From a virus: a stretch of DNA of 29,512 nt. The notes beneath the pieces are model-generated. The model did no database searches, was not told where the DNA came from, and saw only the letters and a program-made list of their open reading frames with translations. Below, piece by piece: positions 1 through 8,065 of the stretch. Position 1 is the stretch's first letter; the number at the start of each line of letters is the position of its first letter. Both the position numbers and the translations under genes were made by a program. The stretch lies in IMG/VR virus record IMGVR_UViG_3300048589_001616, positions 1 to 29,512 of that record, one strand, 5' to 3'.

Positions 1-351
1 TTCCATGCCCTTCTGCTTGAACTCTACCTCGGCATTGACCACGAAACCATCCAGGCCGAACTGCTTGACGCGTTGGATGGCCATCGCCGCTTCGGCGGCC
101 GGGTTGCGGCCGTAGATGTACTGCCAGCCCCACGCCTGGATGCCGCGGGTGCGCAACGCATCGACCACGGCCGGCACATTATCCTTGCCGGTCTTAGGGT
201 CGATGTTGTAGGCGTACTGCCCATCCGCCACTTTGATGAGCACATGCGTCAAGCCGGCCTCGGCGGCCACCTGGGCGATACGCTCCGGGTCGCCACCCTC
301 TACCCGGCTGTTGATCCATAGATACATCCCCTTACCATTCACAATATCCAT
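1..351 (-). CDS. Glycoside-hydrolase-like TIM-barrel protein, possible lysin (3' end missing)
   Basis: The frame opens at an ATG at 351, with AAGGAGAG about 10 bases upstream, and runs off the left edge after 117 codons. Only the N-terminal part is visible. It reads as alternating beta strands and helices: GLTHVLIKVADG, then GIQAWGWQYIYG, then GLDGFVVNAEVEFK. This pattern, with an acidic residue at the end of a strand (VNAEVE), resembles the first half of the TIM barrels of GH25-like and related glycosidases. Its place after the tail-fibre genes fits an endolysin or a tail-associated wall-degrading enzyme. The C-terminal half, including any cell-wall-binding domain, is outside the window. The family call is by fold resemblance only. 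Confidence 0.6.
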   Translation of the reverse strand, partial: MDIVNGKGMYLWINSRVEGGDPERIAQVAAEAGLTHVLIKVADGQYAYNIDPKTGKDNVPAVVDALRTRGIQAWGWQYIYGRNPAAEAAMAIQRVKQFGLDGFVVNAEVEFKQKGME

Positions 352-369
352 ATCCTTGCTCTCCTTAAT

Positions 370-1062
370 TTAGGCGACGCGCACTACGTCGAGATAGCTG
401 CCGACCAGCACGCTGCTAGGGGTGCCATTGCTGGCATTCTGCGCAAATTCAACCTTGAGATCGCCGGCATTGGCGACCACCAAGGTGCCGCGCATTACGC
501 AGATGCCGCTCGTGGCACTGGTCACGCCGGCGGCGGTGCTGCCCAAGTCCTGGATGCGCGTGCCGATGGTGGGCGCCGCGGTGCCTGACTGGGCTTGTAC
601 GTAGTAATTGATGGCGCTGGCGGTCAGGCCGCCGCCGCCGGCCATGCGATATTTGTGGCCGCCACTGGCACCAGCCGTCACGTGCAGCACAGCCTCAAAC
701 ACGTACACTCCACCCGCGGCCAGCGCAAACTCCAAGCCGCCGATCGCGGCCAGCGTGGTATTGCTGGCCATATCTAGCTGACTGGCCAGGTATTTACGAT
801 GGCGCGAGCCGAGCTTCCATGCCGGCGCACGATAGCCCTTGCTGCCGGCCACCACCAAAAGCTCATCGGCCTCGGCCAGCTCGTCGCCGGGGTTGGGTGT
901 GCGGCTGTCGAGATTGCCTACCCCGCCCAGCAACACCTCTAACTCCCATCCACGCATCCACCCCATCACGGTAGCAGGGTCATCTATGTCCCGGCCGGCG
1001 AAGACATCGCCCTTAGCAGGGGGCACGCTCATGGTGCCTAAGTCACTATACTTATTCGGCAT
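370..1062 (-). CDS. Putative tail fibre or other virion surface protein
   Basis: The protein is 230 residues. The chosen start is the ATG at 1062, with GAGGA five bases before it; an adjacent TTG at 1065 is possible. The gene overlaps the end of the previous one by 11 bases. The last 130 residues are rich in Gly, Ala, Thr and Val, with short strand-like stretches (GGVYVFEAVLHV, GTLVVANAGDLKVEFAQNA, SSVLVGSYLDVVRVA). This looks like the beta-sandwich tip domains found at the ends of phage fibres and appendages. No enzyme motif is visible. Position between other tail-tip genes and the lysin-like gene supports a virion role, but I do not recognise a family. Confidence 0.5.
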   Translation of the reverse strand: MPNKYSDLGTMSVPPAKGDVFAGRDIDDPATVMGWMRGWELEVLLGGVGNLDSRTPNPGDELAEADELLVVAGSKGYRAPAWKLGSRHRKYLASQLDMASNTTLAAIGGLEFALAAGGVYVFEAVLHVTAGASGGHKYRMAGGGGLTASAINYYVQAQSGTAAPTIGTRIQDLGSTAAGVTSATSGICVMRGTLVVANAGDLKVEFAQNASNGTPSSVLVGSYLDVVRVA

Positions 1063-1486
1063 CAAAGTCCTCCGCGCTAACCCCCGCCACGGGGTGCAAC
1101 TCCAAATACTGCGCCGGCGCCATGCTCAGCGCCGCGGCGGCTTGCCGCACCAGCTCAACGCGCTGCTGCCGGCGCACTTCCTCTTCGGCCAGCGCCGCCG
1201 CCACGACTGCCTGGTCTGCCTCGCGCTGCGCCAGCTCCTCGGCGGTGAGCTCGCGGTAGGTGGTGACCCATTCCGCGATGCGCCCGGCCGCCACCTCGCG
1301 CTCCAGGCTCTGACGGTTAAGCTCCCACTTAGCCAGCTCGCCAGCCCGCGCATCCGGGTCCGACATGGCATTGATGCGCGTCTGCCAGGCATCCATCCCG
1401 TTGCGCTGCCACAGATAGGCGCGGCGCTCCTCGCGCTCTTGCGGGGTAGGCTCGCGCAGCACCAGGCTGCTGGTGGCCAGCATCAT
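1052..1486 (-). CDS. Helical tail-region protein of unknown function
   Basis: The protein is 144 residues if translation starts at the ATG at 1486, which overlaps the preceding stop as ATGA. A longer open frame reaching 1588 would run deep into the previous gene and is less likely. The middle is strongly helical and charged (AEELAQREADQAVVAAALAEEEVRRQQR), probably a coiled coil. It lies between two fibre-like genes, a place where many phages keep a fibre assembly chaperone. That role is inferred from position and composition only, because I see no recognisable chaperone motif. Confidence 0.5.
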   Translation of the reverse strand: MMLATSSLVLREPTPQEREERRAYLWQRNGMDAWQTRINAMSDPDARAGELAKWELNRQSLEREVAAGRIAEWVTTYRELTAEELAQREADQAVVAAALAEEEVRRQQRVELVRQAAAALSMAPAQYLELHPVAGVSAEDFDAE

Positions 1487-2130
1487 GAGATGTGCTGCCC
1501 CGCAAACACAGCGCAATAGCTGCCCACATCCCACAACCCCCCATTGGCGTTGATCTCTATGCGATCGATAGCCGCCTGCTGGTGCCATACGGCATGGCCA
1601 GAGACGTTGTAGTGCGAGCTGCCACCTGCGCCCTTGTAGTGCCCGCTCTGCATAATTACGCTCTTGTAGTAATCAGGATTGCTGTAGCGCGGGATGGTCA
1701 GCTGCAGCACGCCGTAACCCAGCGCCCCGGGGGTTGCATGGCTGCTTTGCACTTCGAGGCCCGCCCCAAACAGCGATGTCTGCGTGCTGCCACCTGTGCC
1801 CGATACGGTGGTGGTGGTAGCGCGAATGAGGTTGTACGAATAGTTGGATCCAGTATCGCTGTTGAAGCGGATGATGCCAAAATCTTGCACCGCTCCGGTG
1901 TAGGTGGAGCGCAGATAGGCAACCACGTGCAGGCTTTCGTATCCTTGCGGGATATTGGGGAGATTAAAGTTGGAGGGCGTCACCAGCGGCGCAATGTAGC
2001 CAGCCTTGGCATCCCAAACGCCCAGGTTGTCGTACAAAAATTGCGGGTTATCCACCATCAACTGATTAGCCAGCACCAGCGTGAGCGGATCACCATTGTT
2101 AAATGCACTCGGGTTTACCCAAATTGCCAT
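1483..2130 (-). CDS. Beta-rich tail fibre or receptor-binding candidate
   Basis: The protein is 215 residues and starts at an ATG directly after the TAG of the upstream tail gene, with GAGGTG six bases before it. It is rich in Ser, Thr, Gly, Asn and Tyr, with many short strand-like segments and almost no charged helices (NYSYNLIRATTTTVSGTGG, GVLQLTIPRYSNPDYYKSV). That composition is typical of trimeric fibre heads and lectin-like receptor-binding domains. It follows the large tail-tip gene, the usual place for a host-recognition protein. No specific family is recognised, so the receptor-binding role is an inference. Confidence 0.5.
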   Translation of the reverse strand: MAIWVNPSAFNNGDPLTLVLANQLMVDNPQFLYDNLGVWDAKAGYIAPLVTPSNFNLPNIPQGYESLHVVAYLRSTYTGAVQDFGIIRFNSDTGSNYSYNLIRATTTTVSGTGGSTQTSLFGAGLEVQSSHATPGALGYGVLQLTIPRYSNPDYYKSVIMQSGHYKGAGGSSHYNVSGHAVWHQQAAIDRIEINANGGLWDVGSYCAVFAGQHIS

Positions 2131-3717
2131 CTATACACCTCGCACCACATGGGTGCCATCGATCTCGCAGCGGTCAGGCACGCCGATCAGTAACACATCT
2201 TGCGGGGGCAACGGCAGCAATGTCCAGGTGACATTGACCAGACCACGCGCGCCGAGATCACCTTGCTCGCCCACGATGATGCCAAGCCAGTTGCTCACGC
2301 CGGTCTGCCACTCGCTAACCCTGACGACTGCGCCAGGCTCCAGCAAAGCGGCTTGCATGTGCAACGCGTTCCGATTGGCGTTAAAGCTCACGCGATAGCC
2401 GCGGCGGTCGCTGACCACATCATCCCGCAGCACCTTGGCCAGGCTGCCGCCAAACACCGCATTACCTTGGTAAGGTAGATCCACGCGCAGCTCTGCATCA
2501 GCTCCAGGCTGAGCCGAGATGTCCTCTGGCAAGGTGACGTCGTTGTAGGCGCGCACCAGTTTGCCGCGCAAGAAATAGTTGTTCAAGTGCCCGTTGCGCT
2601 GAGGGGTGAAGCGCAGCACAGTCTGCGTGGCGCCTGCCTCAACCTGCACTTCCAAAAAATTGCTGAGTGCCCCCGCTAGGTTGACCTCTTTGCTGTCAAA
2701 GTAGTAATCTACGCCCGGCTCGGGGTCAGTGGCGATTTCCAAAGCGGCTGCAGCGCCACCGGCGGCGTCTCTGTACGAGACCACCTTCTCGACAGTAATG
2801 CCCTCGCGCAAATACTCAGGCTTGTCGAGCTGCCACAAAATCGTTTGATCGTCTTCTGCTTTGCGGGGATGGATCAGCACGGCCACCCGCGAATACATCG
2901 GCTCGTCTTCTTCTGTCTCTAAGCCCTGCACGCCATCAGCCAGCTCAGCCTGCACCGTCTGTTGGCGCAGGAAATCAGCATAGGTGTAGCTGCGCACGCG
3001 CCCGCCATGCTGGGCATTGCCCTGCTCCAACACCAGATCCCACGTCGAGCTGGCCACCTTATTGAGCTCGCTGGCGGCCGTGGGCTTTTGAGCCAAGGCA
3101 GCCGCAAACGCAAAGCTCAGCACACGTGGGTTGGTGCTCCACTCCCATGACGGCGGCCGGCGCTCAAGCCCCCGCGTAAGCTGTTCGTACACCTGGTCGG
3201 AGCGCACCTCTACCTGCAACTCTTGCAGGCTTTGGCGCTGTGCGCCGTGATATACGATCATCATGCTTTGCGCCTCAACAGTTGTACGGCGCTGCCCAAA
3301 AATGCCCGGCACCGGCTTGATGCGGGATACATAGCCTTGCCACTTGTACACGCGTACACCGCCATACTCCAAATAAAAGCGGATACCGCGATTGCGAGCA
3401 AATCCCGGGCGACAGTTGGCATGACCCTCTGAGTAATAGCCGGCCAGCCCGGCCGCATTCGAAACCGAGTTATTCAGCTCGAATTGCAGCGCACCGATGC
3501 CCGCTACCCGGCCCGTTTGACGAGTATCCAACTTGCCCTTGCTCCAAGTAAGGCTCGGTACGATCACGTCAGCGGTGATGTCGACAAAGCCAAAGCCATC
3601 CATGACCAGACGGCTGCCGTCCTCCTGGGTGAGCTCCGTGCCATCCTCCTGGCACAGCACGGCACCCTCCAGCTGCATTTCTACGCCCCACGCGTCGGGG
3701 AATACCGGGCCAGCCAT
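2131..3717 (-). CDS. Large tail-tip protein (distal tail / baseplate-like)
   Basis: The protein is 528 residues from an ATG at 3717 that overlaps the tape measure stop as TGATG; a TTG one codon earlier is possible. Near the N-terminus is a duplicated EDG motif (CQEDGTELTQEDGSRLVMDG), a short repeat seen in several siphophage tail proteins. The rest has beta-rich segments around conserved-looking Trp and Tyr residues (GGVRVYKWQGYVSRIKP, NWLGIIVGEQGD). A large protein placed immediately after the tape measure normally belongs to the tail tip, joining tail tube to fibres. I cannot separate a Dit-type from a Tal-type assignment. Confidence 0.65.
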   Translation of the reverse strand: MAGPVFPDAWGVEMQLEGAVLCQEDGTELTQEDGSRLVMDGFGFVDITADVIVPSLTWSKGKLDTRQTGRVAGIGALQFELNNSVSNAAGLAGYYSEGHANCRPGFARNRGIRFYLEYGGVRVYKWQGYVSRIKPVPGIFGQRRTTVEAQSMMIVYHGAQRQSLQELQVEVRSDQVYEQLTRGLERRPPSWEWSTNPRVLSFAFAAALAQKPTAASELNKVASSTWDLVLEQGNAQHGGRVRSYTYADFLRQQTVQAELADGVQGLETEEDEPMYSRVAVLIHPRKAEDDQTILWQLDKPEYLREGITVEKVVSYRDAAGGAAAALEIATDPEPGVDYYFDSKEVNLAGALSNFLEVQVEAGATQTVLRFTPQRNGHLNNYFLRGKLVRAYNDVTLPEDISAQPGADAELRVDLPYQGNAVFGGSLAKVLRDDVVSDRRGYRVSFNANRNALHMQAALLEPGAVVRVSEWQTGVSNWLGIIVGEQGDLGARGLVNVTWTLLPLPPQDVLLIGVPDRCEIDGTHVVRGV

Positions 3718-6092
3718 CAACGCACCTCGGCAATAACTTCGAGCATCGCGTTTTTGATGTGCCCCGGGCGCGCCAACTGCTGGAGCTGGGCAACCACTCG
3801 CCCAAAGCCCTCACGTAATTCAGCGTTGAGTTGCGCGCTTGCACGCAGATTTTGCTGGGCCATCTCCTCCACAATTTGCGCGGCAAACGCCTGGCCCTGT
3901 CCACCCACAGCGGCGCCCACGCCCACCGCGCTGGCAGTGGCTGCCCGCACGGCGGCATCTGCGGCAACTGATGCTATATTGGCAGCAGCCCCTACCGAGT
4001 TCGCCTTGGCAGCAGCCCCTACCGAGTTCGCCTTGGCCGCAGCCCCTACCGAGTTCGCCTTGGCCGCAGCCCCTACTCGCGATTGCCGCGCGCCTTCGGG
4101 CGGGTGCCATGTATCAAAGAGTAGGCCGCCCGCCATCATGCCGGCCTGTGCGCCGTAGCCGTCGCGCTCCATCGCCACTGATTTCTCGTGCGGGATGATC
4201 TCCCACGCACCTTTACGGGCGTCATAGCGCCCATACTCCCAACCACGCTCCCCCAGCTTGACCAGTGGCCCGCGCTCACCCAGGTAGCCCCCGGTGGCGT
4301 GACCTTGAGCGGTGTAACGCAAGGCGTCTGCAGTCTGCCCACGCGTCAGCCCAAGCAGACTCTGTAACAACCCGAAGGGTATATTCGTCTTCACATCAAG
4401 ATAAACTGACGCCTTTTTCCCGTCTTCGGCATTCATCAAGGCAATAAAATCATTCAGTTTTGCTCGCGCGTCATCAATGGGTACCGGAAGCTTGTTTAGC
4501 TCTGCCATAGCTTGAGATACATTTATTTCGCCAAGAGCAACCTGGAAGGCGGCAGCCTGCAAACTAGCAGTTTCAAATGGTTGCGCTAGCACTCCGCCAA
4601 TGTCCCCGCCCGCATTAGCGATTTGCGTGCGCACACCCTCAACATAAGCGGCCACATAATCCCCACCTAGTCGATAAAACTCACTGGCGTCTGCCGCGCC
4701 GAGAATGTCGTTTAGAGGGTTGCCCTGCGCGGCTGAATAGAAGTCGCGTATACGCTGCTCGGCTTCTTCGATGGACTCAGCCAGTTCGCCGTACTCGTTC
4801 GCGGTGTCTTTAATCTCTGGATTTAGCTGGGCGTGCAGGAATACAGCGCGCTCCAGCTCAAAGTTGTTGAGGCGCTCCACCTCCATTGCCCGCTTTATCA
4901 ACTCCTCATAATCCAATAACTCGCCGCCCATTGTCCGGTACATCTGCACCATCCCCTTGCCCTGAACCTGAACGAGGGTAAATGTTGCGCCCAGTATGTC
5001 CACTGCATAATTCAATCGGTTTGTCTTCTCGAGATCGTCAGCCAGGGCGTCTGCGATAGGCGCCAATGCCTTACCAGCCGCAATCTTTAGGCGATCCCAC
5101 GCGTTCGCCCCTTGGGCCGAAAGGCGCATGAACGAGCCTAGCGTAGTGTCAGCCGCATGCCCTACCTTCTCAATCTGTGCCTCGGCCTGCTGCAAGAACG
5201 CCTCGCTAAACGCCTCTTCTGCGCTCAGCCCAGCTTCTTTCAATTCATCCACACGCTCCTTGAAGCCGTCCACGGAAACGCCCAACGCATCAAAGCGCAT
5301 GGTGGTTTGGTTCGTCAGCGTCAGAACAAGCTGATTCATATTCATGTTCAGCGCACCCGACACCGCCGCCAAACGAACCGCCTCATCGTGTGTCTTGGCC
5401 AGGCCCAGCGCCATGAAGTCACCCGCACTGCCCATCAACTCCGCGTCGGAGTACAGGCCTCGCGTCGCCGTTCGCAAATCACCGAGCAGTACGCTACTCA
5501 AGCTGCCAGCGTTCTCGGCCAGGCGCTCAAACTTGACGCTGGCGTAGTCAAGCTCCGCGCCCTGACGGGCAAAATCGAATACCGCATTGACCGCCATCGC
5601 AGCTACGCCGATAACGGCGGCTGCCGCGGCAAACTTTGCTGCCATCTGGTTGATATTGACTCCGCCAGACTGGGCATTTGCGGCCAATTTTCCAAACTGC
5701 TCGCCAGCCTGCGCTGCCGTGATCTCGCCGTTCTGCATCTGGTGGATGAGGCGGTCAGTCTCAATCGCTAAATCAGCAGACGATTTTGCTGCCGCCATCT
5801 GGGTGCGCGAGAAAACGCCCATCGAGCCAGCGGCCGATTCAATCTGCGCTCCGCCAATGCCCGCATTGCGCGCCGTCTGCAGGAAATCAACGCCAAGCTC
5901 TCGCACTGACTTCTGCCCGTTTTGCAACGTGCGCACAAAGTCGCCGCCCATTTTGCGCTGAAAATCAGCCTCCAGCTTGGCAACTTCCTTCGCGGTTTGG
6001 GATAGGCCAGACTTGACCTCGCCCATTCCGCGCGTGAATCCCGAAACCTCAGCACCAATGCTCGCAAAAAGCGATGCGATTTGAGTTGCTAT
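3717..6092 (-). CDS. Tail tape measure protein, probable ATA start
   Basis: From 6092 the protein is 791 residues. The first ordinary start is ATG 6026, but the frame stays open upstream and the 22 extra residues (ATQIASLFASIGAEVSGFTR) closely resemble a standard tape measure N-terminus. The only fitting initiator is ATA at 6092, overlapping the upstream TAG as ATAG, with AGGAAG about nine bases before it. Helical N-terminal region, a hydrophobic segment at about 150-174 (AAKFAAAAAVIGVAAMAVNA) and long heptad-rich helices are typical. The protein is scaffold and ruler for the tail tube and is usually ejected with DNA. At the usual rule of about 0.15 nm per residue the tail would be near 120 nm. 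A nine-residue tandem repeat lies in the C-terminal part. Confidence 0.85.
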   Translation of the reverse strand: MATQIASLFASIGAEVSGFTRGMGEVKSGLSQTAKEVAKLEADFQRKMGGDFVRTLQNGQKSVRELGVDFLQTARNAGIGGAQIESAAGSMGVFSRTQMAAAKSSADLAIETDRLIHQMQNGEITAAQAGEQFGKLAANAQSGGVNINQMAAKFAAAAAVIGVAAMAVNAVFDFARQGAELDYASVKFERLAENAGSLSSVLLGDLRTATRGLYSDAELMGSAGDFMALGLAKTHDEAVRLAAVSGALNMNMNQLVLTLTNQTTMRFDALGVSVDGFKERVDELKEAGLSAEEAFSEAFLQQAEAQIEKVGHAADTTLGSFMRLSAQGANAWDRLKIAAGKALAPIADALADDLEKTNRLNYAVDILGATFTLVQVQGKGMVQMYRTMGGELLDYEELIKRAMEVERLNNFELERAVFLHAQLNPEIKDTANEYGELAESIEEAEQRIRDFYSAAQGNPLNDILGAADASEFYRLGGDYVAAYVEGVRTQIANAGGDIGGVLAQPFETASLQAAAFQVALGEINVSQAMAELNKLPVPIDDARAKLNDFIALMNAEDGKKASVYLDVKTNIPFGLLQSLLGLTRGQTADALRYTAQGHATGGYLGERGPLVKLGERGWEYGRYDARKGAWEIIPHEKSVAMERDGYGAQAGMMAGGLLFDTWHPPEGARQSRVGAAAKANSVGAAAKANSVGAAAKANSVGAAANIASVAADAAVRAATASAVGVGAAVGGQGQAFAAQIVEEMAQQNLRASAQLNAELREGFGRVVAQLQQLARPGHIKNAMLEVIAEVR
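3984..4077 (-). repeat. 27-bp tandem repeat inside the tape measure gene, about 3.5 copies
   Basis: Units start at 3984, 4011 and 4038, with a partial unit at 4065. They are almost identical at base level and encode SVGAAAKAN three times plus a variant. The period is a multiple of three, so copy number can change without breaking the frame. It lies after the long helical part of the tape measure, where a flexible Ala-rich linker is likely. Confidence 0.85.
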
Positions 6093-6534
6093 GTGTAAAT
6101 ACTTCCTTTGACCTTCGCTAGCCCGTCTTGTACAGAGCGGTATTCACGCAGATCGCCCAAGCTCAGGTTATCCACCTGCTCCAGGCTCCAGCCAAATTTT
6201 TCAACAAAGTGCCAGCGCCAAAATTCTTCTGGCACTACGTCGCCTACGGCGTCGCTTCCTGGCTCGTGCTGTCCGTGTTTGAAGCCCCAGTAGATTCGCT
6301 TACTGAGGCTTTCGTCAAAGGGGCGTAGGCGCCATCCCAAAACGCAGTTGCCACCTCGCGCCACTCCTGCCACGAAAGTTCCTCAAACACATGGACATCA
6401 ACGCCGGTCACCTTCGCCATCACCGCAAAGAGCTTGTCGTCTTTCAGTTTTTTGTCCTCTGTCAGAGCGACAAACTCCTTGCGGGTGATTTTGTAAAAGT
6501 CGAACGTGATCTCAGTACCGTTCTGCAGCTTCAT
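6089..6534 (-). CDS. Tail assembly chaperone GT fusion, made by -1 frameshift
   Basis: Reading starts with the G frame at 6534, slips back one base at the heptamer at 6322-6316, and continues in the second frame to the TAG at 6089. This gives about 148 residues, with 73 codons before the slip and 75 after. The T part reads DESLSKRIYWGFKHGQ and then EEFWRWHFVEKFGWSLEQVDNL. The second frame has its own ATG at 6373, but that lies inside the G frame and gives an N-terminus with no family resemblance. The pair sits between tail tube and tape measure, exactly where lambda-type G and GT chaperones coat the tape measure during assembly. Confidence 0.8.
6244..6534 (-). CDS. Tail assembly chaperone G
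   Basis: The protein is 96 residues from an ATG placed just after the stop of the tail tube gene. Its N-terminus (MKLQNGTEITFDFYKITRKE) and the segment SWQEWREVATAFWDGAYAPL resemble small phage tail assembly chaperones. The unshifted product ends in a Ser/Thr-rich tail. Most ribosomes should make this form, and a minority make the longer GT form. It is a non-virion assembly factor in the families known. Confidence 0.8.
   Translation of the reverse strand: MKLQNGTEITFDFYKITRKEFVALTEDKKLKDDKLFAVMAKVTGVDVHVFEELSWQEWREVATAFWDGAYAPLTKASVSESTGASNTDSTSQEATP
6316..6322 (-). promoter_or_regulatory. -1 ribosomal frameshift site C CCT TTG
   Basis: Read on the minus strand, the heptamer CCCTTTG is in phase with the G frame as C CCT TTG. 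This matches the X XXY YYZ pattern, in which both tRNAs can re-pair after slipping back one base (CCC and TTT). The downstream frame after the slip is exactly the open T frame. Position at the C-terminal end of G matches known G/GT shifts. I did not define a downstream stimulatory structure. Confidence 0.85.
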
Positions 6535-6537
6535 GGC

Positions 6538-6951
6538 TTACCAGGTACCGTAGACCAATTCGCCGTTGCCCTGGAAGTCGTCGTTCAACTCGACCACATC
6601 GGCGTAAGGCATGTTCACCACACCGCCGCCCGAAATAGCCGCGCCGCTGTACTTGCGCTTGCCGCTGGCCGTGCCTTCGGGGCCAATAACCAGCGTGCCT
6701 TGCGTGCCAGCCTTCAGCGCGTCTTCCAGGGCCGTGCCGCCCACGGGCTGCAGCAGCGAAATGCTGGCATTCCAGCTTTTCAGGCCGGGCAGAAACGTAC
6801 TCCACTCATCCGAGCCAGCCGAGGTGTCCACCGTGTTATTGGTGGGCGTGATGGTCACGGTGCGCTGGTTGCCCGTCAGAGTCACCGTGCCACCGCTGTA
6901 AATCCATTGGGCGAACGTGTTGTTGCCCTTGAACGTCAAAGTGCTTGCCAT
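6538..6951 (-). CDS. Major tail tube protein
   Basis: The protein is 137 residues, with AAAGG just before its ATG. It is beta-rich (GGTVTLTGNQRTVTITPTNN, GTLVIGPEGTASGKRKYSGA, GNGELVYGTW) and has the size of small siphophage tail tube proteins. The segment SWNASISLLQPVGGTALEDAL is typical of the family: a strand pair followed by a short helix. Many copies form the hexameric rings of the tail tube. It is placed between the tail terminator and the chaperones, the standard order. Confidence 0.8.
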   Translation of the reverse strand: MASTLTFKGNNTFAQWIYSGGTVTLTGNQRTVTITPTNNTVDTSAGSDEWSTFLPGLKSWNASISLLQPVGGTALEDALKAGTQGTLVIGPEGTASGKRKYSGAAISGGGVVNMPYADVVELNDDFQGNGELVYGTW

Positions 6952-6966
6952 ATCCTTTCTTGCTCC

Positions 6967-7368
6967 TTATTTGTCGTACTGCAGGCGGTACATCCCGCCC
7001 ACATGCCAAAATTTCTGTCCTGCTTCGTCTACTTCAACAGTTTCAAAATCCGTCTCTCGCGCCAACCAGAACGTGTCGTTCCAGCCGTTCACGCTCAACG
7101 GCGCGCTCAGTAACAAACTTTCTGCATACGCATCTGCACTCCCCGCGTCGGCCTTCGATACATTCGATACAGCCTTGACGCGCACTACCTGATTTTTTCT
7201 GCGCACAGGGGTGATGTGTTCATCCCCGCCGCCCTGAATTCCAAATTCCACAAAGCGTTTCACGCCATCCTTCGCCAGCAGCGTGTAGATGTGCGTGCCA
7301 CCGAGGAACGCAGTTAATGCCGTCCCCCCAGCCAGCCGCGAATACACCGCAGCATCCAAGGCGTTCAC
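6967..7368 (-). CDS. Tail completion / tail terminator protein (DUF3168-like)
   Basis: The protein is 133 residues. It opens with MNALDAAVYSRLAGGTALTAFL and later has HVGGMYRLQYDK, a layout typical of DUF3168 proteins, which cap the tail tube and join it to the head connector. The start ATG overlaps the previous stop by four bases. Neighbours on both sides are connector and tail tube genes, which supports the call. Confidence 0.75.
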   Translation of the reverse strand: MNALDAAVYSRLAGGTALTAFLGGTHIYTLLAKDGVKRFVEFGIQGGGDEHITPVRRKNQVVRVKAVSNVSKADAGSADAYAESLLLSAPLSVNGWNDTFWLARETDFETVEVDEAGQKFWHVGGMYRLQYDK

Positions 7369-7712
7369 GGCTTCGCCACCTTCGCCAAGCGCTGAATGTG
7401 TGCCTGGCGCTCACTTTCCACCGCCGGCACCATGAACGGGTGCGCCGCCATCTTGTAGGTGCCTGTTTCGTTATAGATGCCGTAGTTCACGCTATCTCGC
7501 GCCACCCACGCGCCCGGCGTTGCGCCAGTAGCCAAAAACACTTCTTCTGGCTCTGCGGTAATGCCCGCGCTCAGCGCGCCAGTCAGATAAGGCGCGTTCA
7601 TTGCCGCTTTTCCGGCAATCGCAAACGCCGTCTGGCTATTGGCCTGCTCCGCAGTCATATCCGCATTGGATACCAGCGCATCCAGCACTTTCGTGTCCAG
7701 CTTGACGCTCAC
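7365..7712 (-). CDS. HK97 gp10-like head-tail connector protein
   Basis: I start this at the GTG at 7712, giving 115 residues. It overlaps the upstream stop as GTGA and has GGAGGCG about eight bases before it. A longer open frame to 7853 runs through the upstream gene and has no such site. The protein has the order of gp10-type proteins: N-terminal helices, then a GxxxxGTYKMAAHPFMVPAVE-like end (here NETGTYKMAAHPFMVPAVE), the hallmark of the family. These proteins sit at the head-tail joint. Confidence 0.75.
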   Translation of the reverse strand: MSVKLDTKVLDALVSNADMTAEQANSQTAFAIAGKAAMNAPYLTGALSAGITAEPEEVFLATGATPGAWVARDSVNYGIYNETGTYKMAAHPFMVPAVESERQAHIQRLAKVAKP

Positions 7713-8065
7713 TTCACCGCCTCCACTGTTGCCCGCACGCAGTCTTTCCACGATTTGTCGCTGTTCACTTCGGTCACGTTGTAGGTGAGGCCGTTGTGCT
7801 CCACTTGGCTCTCGGTCGTCAGCGCGGTGTTGTACGGCACAGTAAGCACCCATTCGGCATAAGCACGGATCGCTCCACCAGCCATGCGCTCACCACCAGA
7901 ACGGCGGTCAAGGCGGCAGTTCGCCGTTCCCGACGCGCTCCACGTCTCCGTCTGCCCACCCATGCCATCCGGCACAGTCGTTAGCGTTTTGATGACGCAA
8001 GTGTCTGGCAGCAACTCGCCAATCGTGGCGCGCATGTCTGCCAATTCAGCAAGGGTCAGCGTCAT
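7709..8065 (-). CDS. Head closure / head-tail joining protein (gp16-like)
   Basis: The protein is 118 residues. It contains DTCVIKTLTTVPDGMGGQTE, then a strand-rich core (EWVLTVPYNTALTTESQVEH) and NGLTYNVTEVN. This is the usual layout of SPP1 gp16-like head closure proteins, with a disordered DGMGG loop and a small beta barrel. It starts with an ATG that overlaps the previous stop as ATGA. Such proteins form the ring that plugs the portal exit and accepts the tail. Confidence 0.75.
   Translation of the reverse strand: MTLTLAELADMRATIGELLPDTCVIKTLTTVPDGMGGQTETWSASGTANCRLDRRSGGERMAGGAIRAYAEWVLTVPYNTALTTESQVEHNGLTYNVTEVNSDKSWKDCVRATVEAVK

Noticed and set aside
3984-4077. CRISPR-like repeat array
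   Set aside because: Units are directly tandem without spacers and encode a regular peptide inside the tape measure gene.
5768-6067. Open frame of 99 codons overlapping the tape measure start
   Set aside because: It is in another frame of the tape measure N-terminal region, Arg-rich without a domain, and would displace the family-typical tape measure N-terminus.
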